This document shows positions 1 to 10,744 of a stretch of DNA of 64,000 bases, one piece after another. The position numbers and the translations under genes were made by a program. Below the pieces are notes generated by a model, which was given only the letters and a program-made list of their open reading frames with translations, was not told the origin of the DNA and did not search any database. The stretch lies in NCBI RefSeq assembly GCF_036013955.1, contig NZ_CP107903.1:1984001-2048000 (forward strand), given 5' to 3'. Numbering within the stretch: position 1 is the first letter of the stretch; the number at the start of each line of letters is the position of its first letter. Source of the stretch: Streptomyces sp. NBC_00459. GTDB lineage: Bacteria; Actinomycetota; Actinomycetes; Streptomycetales; Streptomycetaceae.

Positions 1-287
1 GTGAAGAGCGTCTGGTCCTTGCGGAGGCGGTGGTACTCCTCGGCGATGGGCTCCTTGACCTTCAGCAGCAGGTCGGCGGTGGCCCACACCTCGTCGGCCG
101 TCGGAAGGATGCTCGCCCCTGCGGCCACGAACTCGTCGTCGGTGATCGAAGAGCCGACACCGGCGTTCCGCTCGATGACGACCTGATGGCCGTGGCGCAC
201 CAGTTCGTGCACGCCGGCGGGGGTGATGGCGACGCGGAACTCGTTGTTCTTGACCTCGCGGGGGATGCCGACCTTCACGTCGATCAC
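1..287 (-). CDS. ald: Alanine dehydrogenase, N-terminal part (cut by window edge)
   Basis: Only the first 95 codons are present; the gene runs off the left edge. The protein starts IDVKVGIPREVKNNEFRVA and continues with ITPAGV, ERNAGVGSSITDDEF and KVKEP, which is the unmistakable N-terminal NAD-dependent L-alanine dehydrogenase domain. The enzyme interconverts alanine and pyruvate plus ammonia in the cytoplasm and feeds alanine nitrogen and carbon into central metabolism. The GTG start at 287 is chosen because the family begins at this point and AAGGA lies a few bases upstream. The 134-base gap to the next gene's stop must hold its promoter. The catalytic residues lie outside the window. Confidence 0.93.
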   Translation of the reverse strand, partial: MIDVKVGIPREVKNNEFRVAITPAGVHELVRHGHQVVIERNAGVGSSITDDEFVAAGASILPTADEVWATADLLLKVKEPIAEEYHRLRKDQTLF

Positions 288-421
288 GGTCCTTGGCTCA
301 GAGGATGCGGGGGCATAGCAATACATACCCGGACGTGCGGGGGCACACCAGGAGACCGCAGGAGAAGGCGCGGTAGAGCCAGTCTAATGAAGGCGTTCTC
401 GGTGTCTAGCCTTTCAATGCA

Positions 422-2518
422 TCAATCTTCCACTGATGTACTACGGATTTCGTAGGCGTTAGCGTCGTGTTCCAGGTCAGGATCACCTTCGGGGAGGTCC
501 GGCCCGCTCTCCTGGGGGTCCGGCTCGTCGGCCAGCAGCCGCTCGGCCGCGCTCCGGTGCAGCCGGGCCGCCGCCGGATCGCCGAGGTGCTCCATCGTGT
601 CGGCCAGCCGCAGATGGAGCGCTCCCTGCAGCCGTAGGTCGTCCGCGCGGCGCGCCCACTCCACCGCCTCCTGGCAGGTGCGCAGCGACTCCTCGGGCCG
701 CCCCGCGTACTCCTGGACCCGCGCCAGCTCGCTCAACGCCCGTGCCTGCGCGGCCACATCGCCGTTCTTGCGGTAACCGGCCACCGCGGCCCGCCAGTTG
801 CGCAGCGCCTCGCCGTAGCGGCCCGCGTAGGTGTGCGCGGCGGCGATACGGCCGAACAGCCGGGCGGCGTCCTCGCGCTCGTCGCGCGCCAGGCGCTGGG
901 CGAGCGCACGCCCGTACCAGTCGGCGGCGCGGTCGTAGTCCCCGAGCTCCTGGTGTGCGCCCCCTACAGATTCCATCGCGCGCCCGGTCGCATACGGGTC
1001 GTTCGCCTCGCGTCCGGCGTCCAGGGCGGCCCGGTAGCGGGCCAGCGCGTCGTTCGTACGACCGGTCTGCGCGTCCAGGTCGGCGAGGTTCAGGAGGGCG
1101 GCGGCCCGCTCTCGGGGCAGGTCGCGGCGCTCGGCGACATCGAGGACGAGGCGGTGGATGCCGTAGAGGTCGGGGGCGGCGGCCTGGGTGCCGACGTGCG
1201 CGACCATCGCCTTGACCAGGGCGGACATCAGGCGGCGGGCCAGGGTGTCCAGCTCCCCGTCGGCCACCGCCAGCCGGGCCGCGGCCAGCAGGGCCGGTCG
1301 GCGGATCTCCAGCCAGTCCGCCGCCGCCCTCGGGTTCGGGAAGCGCAGCGAGCCGGGCGTGCCGAGGAGTTTCTCCCGGGCCAGCGGGCTGTCGGTCTCG
1401 GTGATCGTCCGGCAGGACACCAGCAGCCGTACCGTCCGCTCCAGCATCCGGGCTCGGGCCAGCTGGAGTTCGGCCGGGCGGTCCTGGGTCTCGGCGAGAG
1501 GGCGCAGGAGGGGCAGCAGGCAGCCGGGGACCTCGTACTGCGGCAGCGGCGACTCCACGGCCGTCAGGAGGCGCAGAGCGACGAAGTCGTCCAGGGTGGC
1601 GCGGGCGCCCCCGACCGAGCACCCGGCCAGCGCGGAGGCGGTCTGCGGGTCGACCAGGCCGCCGGGGGCCAGCGCGAGCAGTCGCAGTATCCGGGCGGCC
1701 GGGGTGGGCAGTGCGGCGTACACGAGGCGAAAGACGCGGCTGAGGGCGGTGCCCTCGTCGCTCTCGGCGTGCAGTTGCTTGGCGAGGTCGGAGACGGCCG
1801 ACTGGGGCCGGGCCGCGAGCCAGCCGCCGGCCAGCATCAGCGCGGCGGGCTGCCCCTGGCACACCTCGGCGAGTCCTTCGGCGGAGCGCGGGTCCACGGT
1901 GACGCGCACCGACCCGGTGAAGCGTTCGAGCAGTTCCACGGCGGACTTGGTGTCGAGGCCGCCCAGGGTGCACGGGCGGACGTCGGTGATCCCGGTCAGC
2001 GGGCCCCCGGAGACGGCGACGGCGAGGCAGTCGGGGTTGTCCGGCAGCAGCGCGTCGACCTGCTCGGCGTCGGCCGCGTCGTCGAGCAGGAGCAGCATCC
2101 GCCGATCGGCCAGCGCGTCGCGCAGCGCCTCGGACAGCTCGTCCTCGTCGGCGCCGGGCGGGGTGGGCAGGCCCAGGACGGTCAGCAGTTCGCGGGCGGT
2201 GCGTTCGGTCGGCACGCGCGTGCCGTCGGGCTCGGTGAGCCGGGCGCGCAGCACACCGTCCGGGTAACTGTCCGCGACCTGCCGGGCCAGCTCCTCGGCG
2301 AGCGCGCTGCGGCCCGAGCCGGGCTTACCGGCGATGAGGAGCACGCGCGCGCGAGGCGCCTTCCGGCCCGCGAGAGTGTCGAGTCCGGCGCGCTCGATGT
2401 CGGCGCGCAGCTCCTTCAACTCTCTTGTCCGGCCGAGGAACTGACTGTCCGTAGGAACGGGCGAGCGATCGTTTCCGGACAGCTTCGTGCCGTCTGTGTC
2501 CACCGCCTGATCCGTCAC
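422..2518 (-). CDS. STAND-type NB-ARC ATPase with TPR repeats
   Basis: A 698-residue protein. Near residues 15-30 it has FLGRTRELKELRADI, typical of the entry into NTPase domains of the STAND class, followed by a Walker A motif GKPGSGRS and a Walker B strand RRMLLLLDDA. The C-terminal third (from about residue 470) is helical with TPR signatures such as ALLNLADLDAQTGR, YDRAADWYGRALAQRL and YAGRYGEALRNWRAA. STAND proteins are ATP-driven molecular switches in which the repeats sense a signal; the output here is unknown, since no DNA-binding or enzymatic domain is visible. I chose GTG at 2518 because GGGAG lies 8 bases upstream; a GTG at 2527 is also possible. It lies head-to-tail behind NUDIX and pyrG and before ald. 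Confidence 0.85.
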   Translation of the reverse strand: MTDQAVDTDGTKLSGNDRSPVPTDSQFLGRTRELKELRADIERAGLDTLAGRKAPRARVLLIAGKPGSGRSALAEELARQVADSYPDGVLRARLTEPDGTRVPTERTARELLTVLGLPTPPGADEDELSEALRDALADRRMLLLLDDAADAEQVDALLPDNPDCLAVAVSGGPLTGITDVRPCTLGGLDTKSAVELLERFTGSVRVTVDPRSAEGLAEVCQGQPAALMLAGGWLAARPQSAVSDLAKQLHAESDEGTALSRVFRLVYAALPTPAARILRLLALAPGGLVDPQTASALAGCSVGGARATLDDFVALRLLTAVESPLPQYEVPGCLLPLLRPLAETQDRPAELQLARARMLERTVRLLVSCRTITETDSPLAREKLLGTPGSLRFPNPRAAADWLEIRRPALLAAARLAVADGELDTLARRLMSALVKAMVAHVGTQAAAPDLYGIHRLVLDVAERRDLPRERAAALLNLADLDAQTGRTNDALARYRAALDAGREANDPYATGRAMESVGGAHQELGDYDRAADWYGRALAQRLARDEREDAARLFGRIAAAHTYAGRYGEALRNWRAAVAGYRKNGDVAAQARALSELARVQEYAGRPEESLRTCQEAVEWARRADDLRLQGALHLRLADTMEHLGDPAAARLHRSAAERLLADEPDPQESGPDLPEGDPDLEHDANAYEIRSTSVED

Positions 2519-2699
2519 GGGCCACACTCCCGTCCACCTGCACGCGCAAGCCCGCCGGGACTCCGGTTCGGGCGTTTCCAGAGCCTAGTTCACGCTCTGC
2601 AACGATCTGCGCGGAGCGCGGCGGGCAGGTCGCCCGATCGGATCAGGCGATGGTCACACCGGAGGTGAAGGGCGACCCCTGAGGGCGCCTCATGCCTCC

Positions 2700-3329
2700 T
2701 CAGGCCTCGAAGGGCCGGGCCGGCCAAGGCGCCCCGGCCGGGCGCAGCGCGTCGAGCCCGTCGCCCTTCTCTGCCGCCACCAGCGAAAGGACGCCCACGA
2801 CGAGGCAGTTGTTGTGCAGTTCGCCGGCGAGGACACCCCGGACGAGCTCGTCGACGGGCACGCGCGCGTGCTCCATGTCGGCCTCCTCGTCCTCGACCTC
2901 GAAGCGCTCCCCCTCGGCCTCGGACAGATTCCGGGCCAGGAAGATCCGTACGGCCTCGTCGCAGCCGCCCGCCGTGGGGTAGACGTCGGTCAGCACCCGC
3001 CAGTCCTCGGCCTTGACGTGCGCCTCCTCGTACAGCTCGCGCTGGGCGGCGTGCAGCGGATTCTCGCCAGGTACGTCCAGCAGGCCGGCCGGGATCTCCC
3101 ACATCCGCTGGCGGACGGGGTGGCGGTACTGGCGGATCAGCAGGACCCGGCCCTCGGCGTCCAGGGCGAGGACACCCACGGAGCCCGGGTGCACCTGGTA
3201 GTCGCGGCCCACGACCGAGCCGTCGGGCATGACCACCTCGTCGGTGCGCACGGAGGTCTTGTTGCCCACGAAGGGGGTCTCCGTGGCCCGGATCTCCCAC
3301 TCCTCCGGAGTGTCCTTGATGGTGGTCAT
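2700..3329 (-). CDS. NUDIX hydrolase, ADP-ribose pyrophosphatase type
   Basis: A 209-residue NUDIX protein. The Nudix box is GLLDVPGE followed by REL-EE; it has one extra residue before the first Glu, as in the mycobacterial ADP-ribose pyrophosphatase, and ends EEAHV rather than the usual EETGL. The context PAGLLD plus the upstream RQYRHPVR strand is typical of ADP-ribose or NDP-sugar hydrolases that release AMP and ribose 5-phosphate. The ATG at 3329 is supported by GGAGG 9-13 bases upstream. It lies 137 bases downstream of pyrG on the same strand, the same pairing as pyrG-NUDIX in mycobacteria. Substrate specificity is inferred from the family and not proven. Confidence 0.9.
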   Translation of the reverse strand: MTTIKDTPEEWEIRATETPFVGNKTSVRTDEVVMPDGSVVGRDYQVHPGSVGVLALDAEGRVLLIRQYRHPVRQRMWEIPAGLLDVPGENPLHAAQRELYEEAHVKAEDWRVLTDVYPTAGGCDEAVRIFLARNLSEAEGERFEVEDEEADMEHARVPVDELVRGVLAGELHNNCLVVGVLSLVAAEKGDGLDALRPAGAPWPARPFEA

Positions 3330-3466
3330 GTCGACTTGTCCTCCCGCATCCCGCGTCCCGCCCGTACACAGAGAACCGGCCCGGGGAACCGGCCCCGCGA
3401 CCGGCACAGAAAACCGGGGCACGCACCCCCAAAGGCGCGCACCCCGGTCACCGTACAGCCCTTGCG

Positions 3467-5140
<1,674 letters not shown>

Positions 5141-5643
5141 GGCGGGGCTCCCGTGGTCGCGGTCTGGAGTGCGGAACGGCCGCCCGGCCCGGAGCTTTCC
5201 GGGTTTTCATGGGGGGAGCCGACGCTGCGGTTCGGGGGTTTCGTGCCCACCGGTCCACGGGCTACCAGGGTATCAGCGACCCGAGGAGATGGCTTCCGGC
5301 CACGCTCCGCGCACACGCGGCCACGCATCCCGTACACGAGTCACCATCACCCTGTCCGGCGCTCACCCGAAACAGTGCCCGCTCACCCGAGCTTCACTCG
5401 TTCAGCGGACGCGGGTTGTCCGGAGCGGCACGCGGATCATCTGAGTGCGTCGTATGCTCCTCGGACACTCGCTGCCGAGCCCGGCCGGCAACACGGCACC
5501 ACCCCCGCCCGTAACCCCGGAACAACGAGCGCTCGTCAGTCCGTTGAGCAAAGATTGGTGTTTGCTTCACCGCTCAACGATGGTGGACAACGAACCCTTG
5601 ACCGCAAGATCGAGACCCCCGTTTTCCTTTTTTTGGGGGCGAC
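5141..5643. other. Intergenic region between divergent pyrG and GH15 gene
   Basis: Five hundred bases with no convincing gene. It must carry promoters for pyrG (minus) and the GH15 gene (plus). The right half is less GC-rich. A 7-bp inverted repeat GTTGAGC (5543-5549) / GCTCAAC (5572-5578) encloses a second, overlapping one AGCAAA (5547-5552) / TTTGCT (5561-5566); the two cannot form together. A T-rich tract precedes GGGGGC just before the GH15 start. Confidence 0.5.
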
Positions 5644-7473
5644 GTGGCCGTTCGACTGGAGTTGCACGTGGCCGGGCTCATCGAGGACTACGCACTCATC
5701 GGGGACATGCAGACCGCCGCCCTGGTCTGCCGGGACGGCACAGTCGACTGGCTGTGCCTGCCCCGCTTCGACTCCCATGCCGTCTTCGCGGGACTGCTCG
5801 GCACCGAGGAGCACGGCTTCTGGCGCCTCGGTCCCGCGCACGCGGCGGACGCAGCACCGCCCGTGGCGGCCCGCCGCCGCTACCGGGGCGACTCACTGAT
5901 CCTCGAATCGGAGTGGGACACCCCGCGCGGCACGGTCAGAGTGACCGATTTCATGCCCCCTCGCGACGGCGCCCCGCAGCTGATCCGCATCGTGGAGGGC
6001 GTCAGCGGCCGTGTGCCGATGCGCTCGGCCCTGCGTATGCGGTTCTCGTACGGCCGTGTCGTGCCGTGGGTGCACAAGCACGAGGGGCGGACGGTCGCCG
6101 TCGCCGGCCCCGACTCGGTGTGGTTCGACACCACCGCCGAGACGTACGGCAAGTCCCTGACGACGTACGCCGACTTCACGGTGGCGCCCGGCGACCGGAT
6201 CGCGTTCACGATCTCCTGGGAGCCGTCGCACAAGCAGCCGCCCCCGCTGCCCGAACCGGAGCAGTCCCTCGACGCCACCGAGGAGTTCTGGCGCGAGTGG
6301 GTCGAACAGTGCACGTACCACGGCCCCTACCGCGAGGCCGTCGTCCGCTCGCTGATCACCCTCAAGGCGCTCACGTACGCGCCGACCGGCGGCATCGTCG
6401 CCGCGCCCACCACCTCCCTCCCGGAGGACATCGGCGGCGTACGCAACTGGGACTACCGGTACACCTGGCTGCGCGACGCGGCCATCACCCTGTCCTCCCT
6501 CCTGCGCACCGGCTACCGCGACGAGGCCCGCGCCTGGCGCGAGTGGCTGCTGCGCGCGGTCGCCGGCGACCCGGAGAACCTGCAGATCATGTACGGCATC
6601 GCGGGCGAACGGGAGCTGGGCGAGGCCGAGTTGGACTGGCTGCCCGGCTACGAGAACTCAGGCCCCGTCCGGGTCGGCAACGGCGCCGCGCACCAGCTCC
6701 AGCTGGATGTGTACGGCGAGGTCACCGAGGCCCTGCACCTGGCCCACATGACGGGCCTGGCCCGCAACGACTACGCCTCCCTGCTCCAGTTGAAGCTGAT
6801 CCGCTATCTGGAGCAGCACTGGGACGAGCCCGACGAGGGCATCTGGGAGGTGCGCGGTCCGCGTCGGCACTTCGTGCACTCGAAGGTCATGGCCTGGGTC
6901 GCGGTGGACCGCACGATCAAGCTCATCGAGTCCGGCGACGCGGACGGCCCGCTGGAGAAGTGGCTCGAACTGCGCGACGACATCCACCGGGACGTGTGTG
7001 AGAAGGGTTACGACAAGGAGCGCAACACCTTCACACAGTCGTACGGCTCGAAGGAACTGGACGCCTCCCTGCTGCTGATCCCGCAGATGGGCTTCCTGCC
7101 TCCCGACGACAAGCGCGTCATCGGCACCATCGAGGCCATCCAGCGCGAACTGTCCACCGAGGACGGCTTCATCCTGCGCTACCCGACGACCTCGGGCGGC
7201 GACGAGAACCTCGACGGTCTGCCGGGCGACGAGGGCGCGTTCCTCGCCTGTTCGTTCTGGATGGCGGACGACCTGGCGATGATCGGCCGGGTCGACGAGG
7301 CCCGCAAGCTCTTCGAGAAGCTCCTCGCCCTCCGCAACGACCTGGGCCTGCTGGCCGAGGAGTGGGACCCGCGTCTCAAGCGCCAGGTGGGCAACTTCCC
7401 GCAGGCCTTCAGCCACGTCCCGCTGATCGACACGGCACTGAGGCTGACGGCTTCGGGGGCGTACGGCGGCTAG
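5644..7473 (+). CDS. Glycoside hydrolase family 15 protein (glucoamylase/trehalase-like)
   Basis: A 609-residue cytoplasmic GH15 protein, the usual length for the actinobacterial type. The N-terminus reads IEDYALIGDMQTAALVCRD and GTVDWLCLPRFDS, the standard opening of these enzymes. The (alpha/alpha)6 barrel holds NWDYRYTWLRDA near residue 275, WEVRGPRRHFVHSK around residue 400, and TEDGFILRYPT. Characterised relatives hydrolyse alpha-glucans or alpha,alpha-trehalose; which one applies here cannot be told from sequence alone. There is no signal peptide. The GTG at 5644 has GGGGG 4-8 bases upstream, while an in-frame GTG at 5668 has GGAG at better spacing and is a serious alternative. A strong hairpin follows the stop. 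Confidence 0.9.
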   Translation: MAVRLELHVAGLIEDYALIGDMQTAALVCRDGTVDWLCLPRFDSHAVFAGLLGTEEHGFWRLGPAHAADAAPPVAARRRYRGDSLILESEWDTPRGTVRVTDFMPPRDGAPQLIRIVEGVSGRVPMRSALRMRFSYGRVVPWVHKHEGRTVAVAGPDSVWFDTTAETYGKSLTTYADFTVAPGDRIAFTISWEPSHKQPPPLPEPEQSLDATEEFWREWVEQCTYHGPYREAVVRSLITLKALTYAPTGGIVAAPTTSLPEDIGGVRNWDYRYTWLRDAAITLSSLLRTGYRDEARAWREWLLRAVAGDPENLQIMYGIAGERELGEAELDWLPGYENSGPVRVGNGAAHQLQLDVYGEVTEALHLAHMTGLARNDYASLLQLKLIRYLEQHWDEPDEGIWEVRGPRRHFVHSKVMAWVAVDRTIKLIESGDADGPLEKWLELRDDIHRDVCEKGYDKERNTFTQSYGSKELDASLLLIPQMGFLPPDDKRVIGTIEAIQRELSTEDGFILRYPTTSGGDENLDGLPGDEGAFLACSFWMADDLAMIGRVDEARKLFEKLLALRNDLGLLAEEWDPRLKRQVGNFPQAFSHVPLIDTALRLTASGAYGG

Positions 7474-7481
7474 AGGCGAAC

Positions 7482-7526
7482 GTCCAGGGAGCCGCGCCCA
7501 GCTTTCCGGGGCGCGGCTCCCTGGAC
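7482..7526 (+). terminator. Strong hairpin after the GH15 gene
   Basis: Perfect 18-bp inverted repeat (7482-7499 with 7509-7526) around a 9-base loop, starting 8 bases after the stop codon. There is no T-run, as is common for Streptomyces terminators. Confidence 0.7.
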
Positions 7527-7623
7527 GACCGGCCGCCCCGGCGCCGGGGCGAAAAAGCGCGCCCGCCGACCAGGACGCCTAGGCTGAAAACGCACCTACC
7601 CCTCCTTCAGAAGGGGGGACCCC

Positions 7624-9006
7624 ATGGCCTCCCTGTCCAAGGTGAACGCGCGTCTCACCGCGTTCCGCGAAGACCTCACCGGCGACGTACTCGCCCCGGA
7701 AGAGCCGGGATACGACGACGCCCGTACCGTCTTCAACAGCATGATCGACCGCCGCCCGGCGGTGATCGCGCAGTGCGCGGACGAGGCCGACGTGGTCCGT
7801 TCCGTGCGCTTCGCCCGCGACCTGGACCTGCCGATCGCGGTGCGCGGCGGCGGCCACAGTGTGGCGGGCATGGGCGTGAACGACGCGGGTCTGGTGATCG
7901 ACCTGCGCCGGATGCACGACGTGACCGTCTACCGTGCGGCGCAGTCGGTACGTGTCCAGGGCGGGGCCCTGATGAGCCACCTGGACCGGGCTACCCAGCC
8001 GCACGGGCTGGCGACCACCGGCGGCCGGGTCTCCACGACCGGCGTCGCCGGCTTCGTGCTCGGCGGCGGCAGCGGCTGGCTCGACCGGGTCCAGGGCCTC
8101 GCCGTCGACAACCTCCTCGGCGTCGACCTGGTCACCGCCGACGGCACCGCGCTCCACGCGAGCGCCGAGCACAACCCGGACCTGTTCTGGGCCCTGCACG
8201 GCGGCGGCGGAAACTTCGGTGTCGCCACCTCGCTCACCCTGCGGCTGCACGAGTTGCCCGCGTTCTCCATCGCGCTGCTGCTCTATCTCCCCGAGTTCGC
8301 CGGAGAGGTCACCCGTACCTACCGCGACGTGATCGAGGCAGGCCCGGTCGAGGCGAGCGGCGGGGTCATCCATCTCACCGGCCCGCCCGAGGAGTTCGTC
8401 CCGCCGCATCTGGTCGGACACCTGCTGTGCGGGGCGCTGCTGACGTACGCGGGCGCCGAGGAGGACATGCGCAAGCTCGTCGAGCCGCTGCTGGCGCTGC
8501 CGCACGAGGTGGAGATCGTCACCGCGATCCCGTACGCGGACTTCCAGTGCATGCTCGACGACCCGCCCGGGATGCGGAACTACTGGTCGGCCGAGTACCT
8601 GACGGGCGCGCCCGACGAGCTGCTGGACGTCTTCTGCGCTCTCGGGGACGCGCTTCCGGTGCCCACCGGAACCCAGAGCGCGCTGTTCCCGCTCGGCGGC
8701 GCCATCGCCGACGGCCCGCCGGAGTACCCCGTCCCCTACCGGGACGCCTCATGGGCCGTGCACCCCTACGGCTGCTGGGAGGACCCCGCCGACGACGAGC
8801 GCTGCGTCCAGTGGGTCCACGACGTCCGTACCGCCGTACGGCCGTGGAGCACCGGCGCGGTCTATCTCAACTTCATCGGCGACGAGGGCGCGGAGCGCGT
8901 GATAGCGGGCCTGGGCGCCGAGAACACGCGCCGGCTGGCGTCGGTGAAGCGCCAGTACGACCCGGACAACGTGTTCCGCTTCAACCACAACATCGTTCCG
9001 GCGTAG
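7624..9006 (+). CDS. FAD-binding oxidase of the BBE/PCMH type
   Basis: A 460-residue flavoprotein of the vanillyl-alcohol-oxidase fold. The N-terminal PCMH domain has the flavin-attachment motif VRGGGHSVAG with His78, then ATTGGRVSTTGVAGF and GGGSGWLDR, and LFWALHGGGGNFGV. The C-terminal BBE segment ends VKRQYDPDNVFRFNHNI, a diagnostic berberine-bridge signature. The second cysteine of bicovalently bound flavin is not seen at its usual place, so binding through the single His is likely. Substrates in this family are sugars, alcohols and secondary metabolites; none can be assigned. The ATG has GGGGGG upstream. A PucR-type regulator follows 66 bases downstream on the same strand. Confidence 0.88.
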   Translation: MASLSKVNARLTAFREDLTGDVLAPEEPGYDDARTVFNSMIDRRPAVIAQCADEADVVRSVRFARDLDLPIAVRGGGHSVAGMGVNDAGLVIDLRRMHDVTVYRAAQSVRVQGGALMSHLDRATQPHGLATTGGRVSTTGVAGFVLGGGSGWLDRVQGLAVDNLLGVDLVTADGTALHASAEHNPDLFWALHGGGGNFGVATSLTLRLHELPAFSIALLLYLPEFAGEVTRTYRDVIEAGPVEASGGVIHLTGPPEEFVPPHLVGHLLCGALLTYAGAEEDMRKLVEPLLALPHEVEIVTAIPYADFQCMLDDPPGMRNYWSAEYLTGAPDELLDVFCALGDALPVPTGTQSALFPLGGAIADGPPEYPVPYRDASWAVHPYGCWEDPADDERCVQWVHDVRTAVRPWSTGAVYLNFIGDEGAERVIAGLGAENTRRLASVKRQYDPDNVFRFNHNIVPA

Positions 9007-9072
9007 GCGAGCCGCGCGTGCCGCCGATGCGCAGGTCGTCAGCCGTACGTGGGTACGGGTAGCGTCCGCTGC

Positions 9073-10728
9073 ATGGACAGCCGTGCGGACAGCCGTTTCG
9101 AGACCCGGGGCGCCGGCATCACCGTGCGGCGGGCGCTGGAGCTGCCCGGGCTGCGCAGCGGGCTGCCGGAGATCCTGGCGGGCGCCGACCGGCTGGGGCG
9201 GAACGTGCGGTGGGTGCACGCGGGCGAGGTCCCGCACATCGCCTCGCTGCTCAAGGGCGGCGAACTGCTCCTGACGACCGGGTACGGGCTCGGCACCCGG
9301 CCGGCCGAGCAGCGCGCGTTCGTCCGTACGCTCGCCGAGCGGGGCATCGCGGCGCTCGTCGTGGAGCTGGGCCCGCGCTTCACCCGGCTGCCCGCGGCCC
9401 TGGTCGAGACGGCCCGCTCGACCGGTCTCCCCCTGGTCCAGCTGCACCGCGAGGTGGCGTTCGTGGCCGTCACCGAGGAGATCCACACCGAGATCGTCAA
9501 CGGCCACTACGCGCTGCTCCAGCGGGCCGAGGAGGTCCACCGGCGCTGCACGGAGGCCCTGCTGGGCGGTGGTGGCATCCCGCAGGTCCTGGGCATCCTG
9601 GCCGACTTCAGCGGCAACCCGGTCTTCCTGGAGACGACGGACGGCCAGCTCCTGTACGCCGCCGGAGCCGGCCCCGAGGGCGCCGACCCGCTCCAGGTGT
9701 GGGAGGGCCTGCGCGCCCAGCACAAGGACGCGCCGCCGCCCGCCGGTTCCGTGCTCGTCGATGTCCCTGGGGGCGGCCCCGGGGGCGGCCCCGGCACCGG
9801 CTCGGTCCGCGCACGCCTGGTTCTGCTGCCCGTCCTCGACCCCCTCGCCCCCGTGCACCGCATGGCCGCCGAACGGGCCGCCGGCATCCTGGCCGTCGTC
9901 CTCATGCAGGCCCGCCAGGAGGAGGAACTGGCGGCGCGTGGCCGCGGCGACTTCCTCACCGACCTCGCCGAGGGCCGCGTCGACGCGGAGGCCGCACCCG
10001 CGCAGGCCCGCGTCCTCGGCTTCAAGCCCGGCACCGGCCCACTGCTGCCGATGGTGATGCGACTCGGCGACACCCTGTCACCGGGGGGCGGCTGGGCGGT
10101 GCTGGCGCGGGCGGTCACGGAGGAGCTGGCGTCGGTGGGCGTACCTGTGCTGCTGGGCGTACGGCCGGTCGAGGGGCGCGTGCCGCTGCTGGTGGGCCTG
10201 CGTGCGGAGGCGGAGCGCCCGGCGGTCGCCGACCGGGTCGCGGCGGCGCTGCGGGCGGGTGTGGAGCGGGCCGGGATGCAACGCCCGGGCGCCCGGCCAC
10301 CGGTCGTCGTGGTCGGGGTCCCCGGCGGCTGGGCGGCGGCCTCGGCGGGCCTGCGCCACGCGGCGGAGACGGCGACGGCGGCCCAGGGCCTGCCGGACCG
10401 CCCCTGGTACGACGCCCGCCGCCTGGACATCGACCTGCTGCTGTGGCGCCTTCGCGACCAGCCCGACCTGGCGGCCTTCGTGGACCGCGCGATCGGCCCG
10501 CTGCGCGCCCACGACGACCGCTCCAAGCCGCCTCTGCTGCCCACCCTGGAGACGTATCTGGCGCACGCGGGCCGCAAGGCGGAGACGGCCCGCGAACTCC
10601 ACCTCAACCGCCAGACCCTCTACAACCGCCTCGCGCGGATCGGGGAGTTGCTGGGCACGGACCTCGACGACCCGCAGACGGTACTGGCGTTGAGCCTGGC
10701 GCTCCGGGCCCGCAGGCACGTGGCCTGA
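9073..10728 (+). CDS. PucR family transcriptional regulator
   Basis: A 551-residue regulator. The N-terminal PucR domain reads ITVRRALELPGLRSGLPEIL and continues with HAGEVPHIASLLKGGELLLTTG style residues; the C-terminus has the PucR HTH_30 domain, ETARELHLNRQTLYNRLARI, preceded by LLPTLETYLAHAGRK. PucR proteins sense small metabolites and usually control purine, amine or amino-acid catabolism. ATG 9073 is chosen over GTG 9049 because TAGCGT sits 7 bases before it, suggesting a leaderless transcript; no Shine-Dalgarno is visible. It may regulate the adjacent flavin oxidase, which is inference from position only. Confidence 0.9.
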   Translation: MDSRADSRFETRGAGITVRRALELPGLRSGLPEILAGADRLGRNVRWVHAGEVPHIASLLKGGELLLTTGYGLGTRPAEQRAFVRTLAERGIAALVVELGPRFTRLPAALVETARSTGLPLVQLHREVAFVAVTEEIHTEIVNGHYALLQRAEEVHRRCTEALLGGGGIPQVLGILADFSGNPVFLETTDGQLLYAAGAGPEGADPLQVWEGLRAQHKDAPPPAGSVLVDVPGGGPGGGPGTGSVRARLVLLPVLDPLAPVHRMAAERAAGILAVVLMQARQEEELAARGRGDFLTDLAEGRVDAEAAPAQARVLGFKPGTGPLLPMVMRLGDTLSPGGGWAVLARAVTEELASVGVPVLLGVRPVEGRVPLLVGLRAEAERPAVADRVAAALRAGVERAGMQRPGARPPVVVVGVPGGWAAASAGLRHAAETATAAQGLPDRPWYDARRLDIDLLLWRLRDQPDLAAFVDRAIGPLRAHDDRSKPPLLPTLETYLAHAGRKAETARELHLNRQTLYNRLARIGELLGTDLDDPQTVLALSLALRARRHVA

Positions 10729-10744
10729 ACCCGCGGCAGGCGTT

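Noticed and set aside
833..2668. Long plus-strand frame opposite the STAND ATPase
   Set aside because: Antisense shadow of a real gene, no domain, Arg/Gly-rich.
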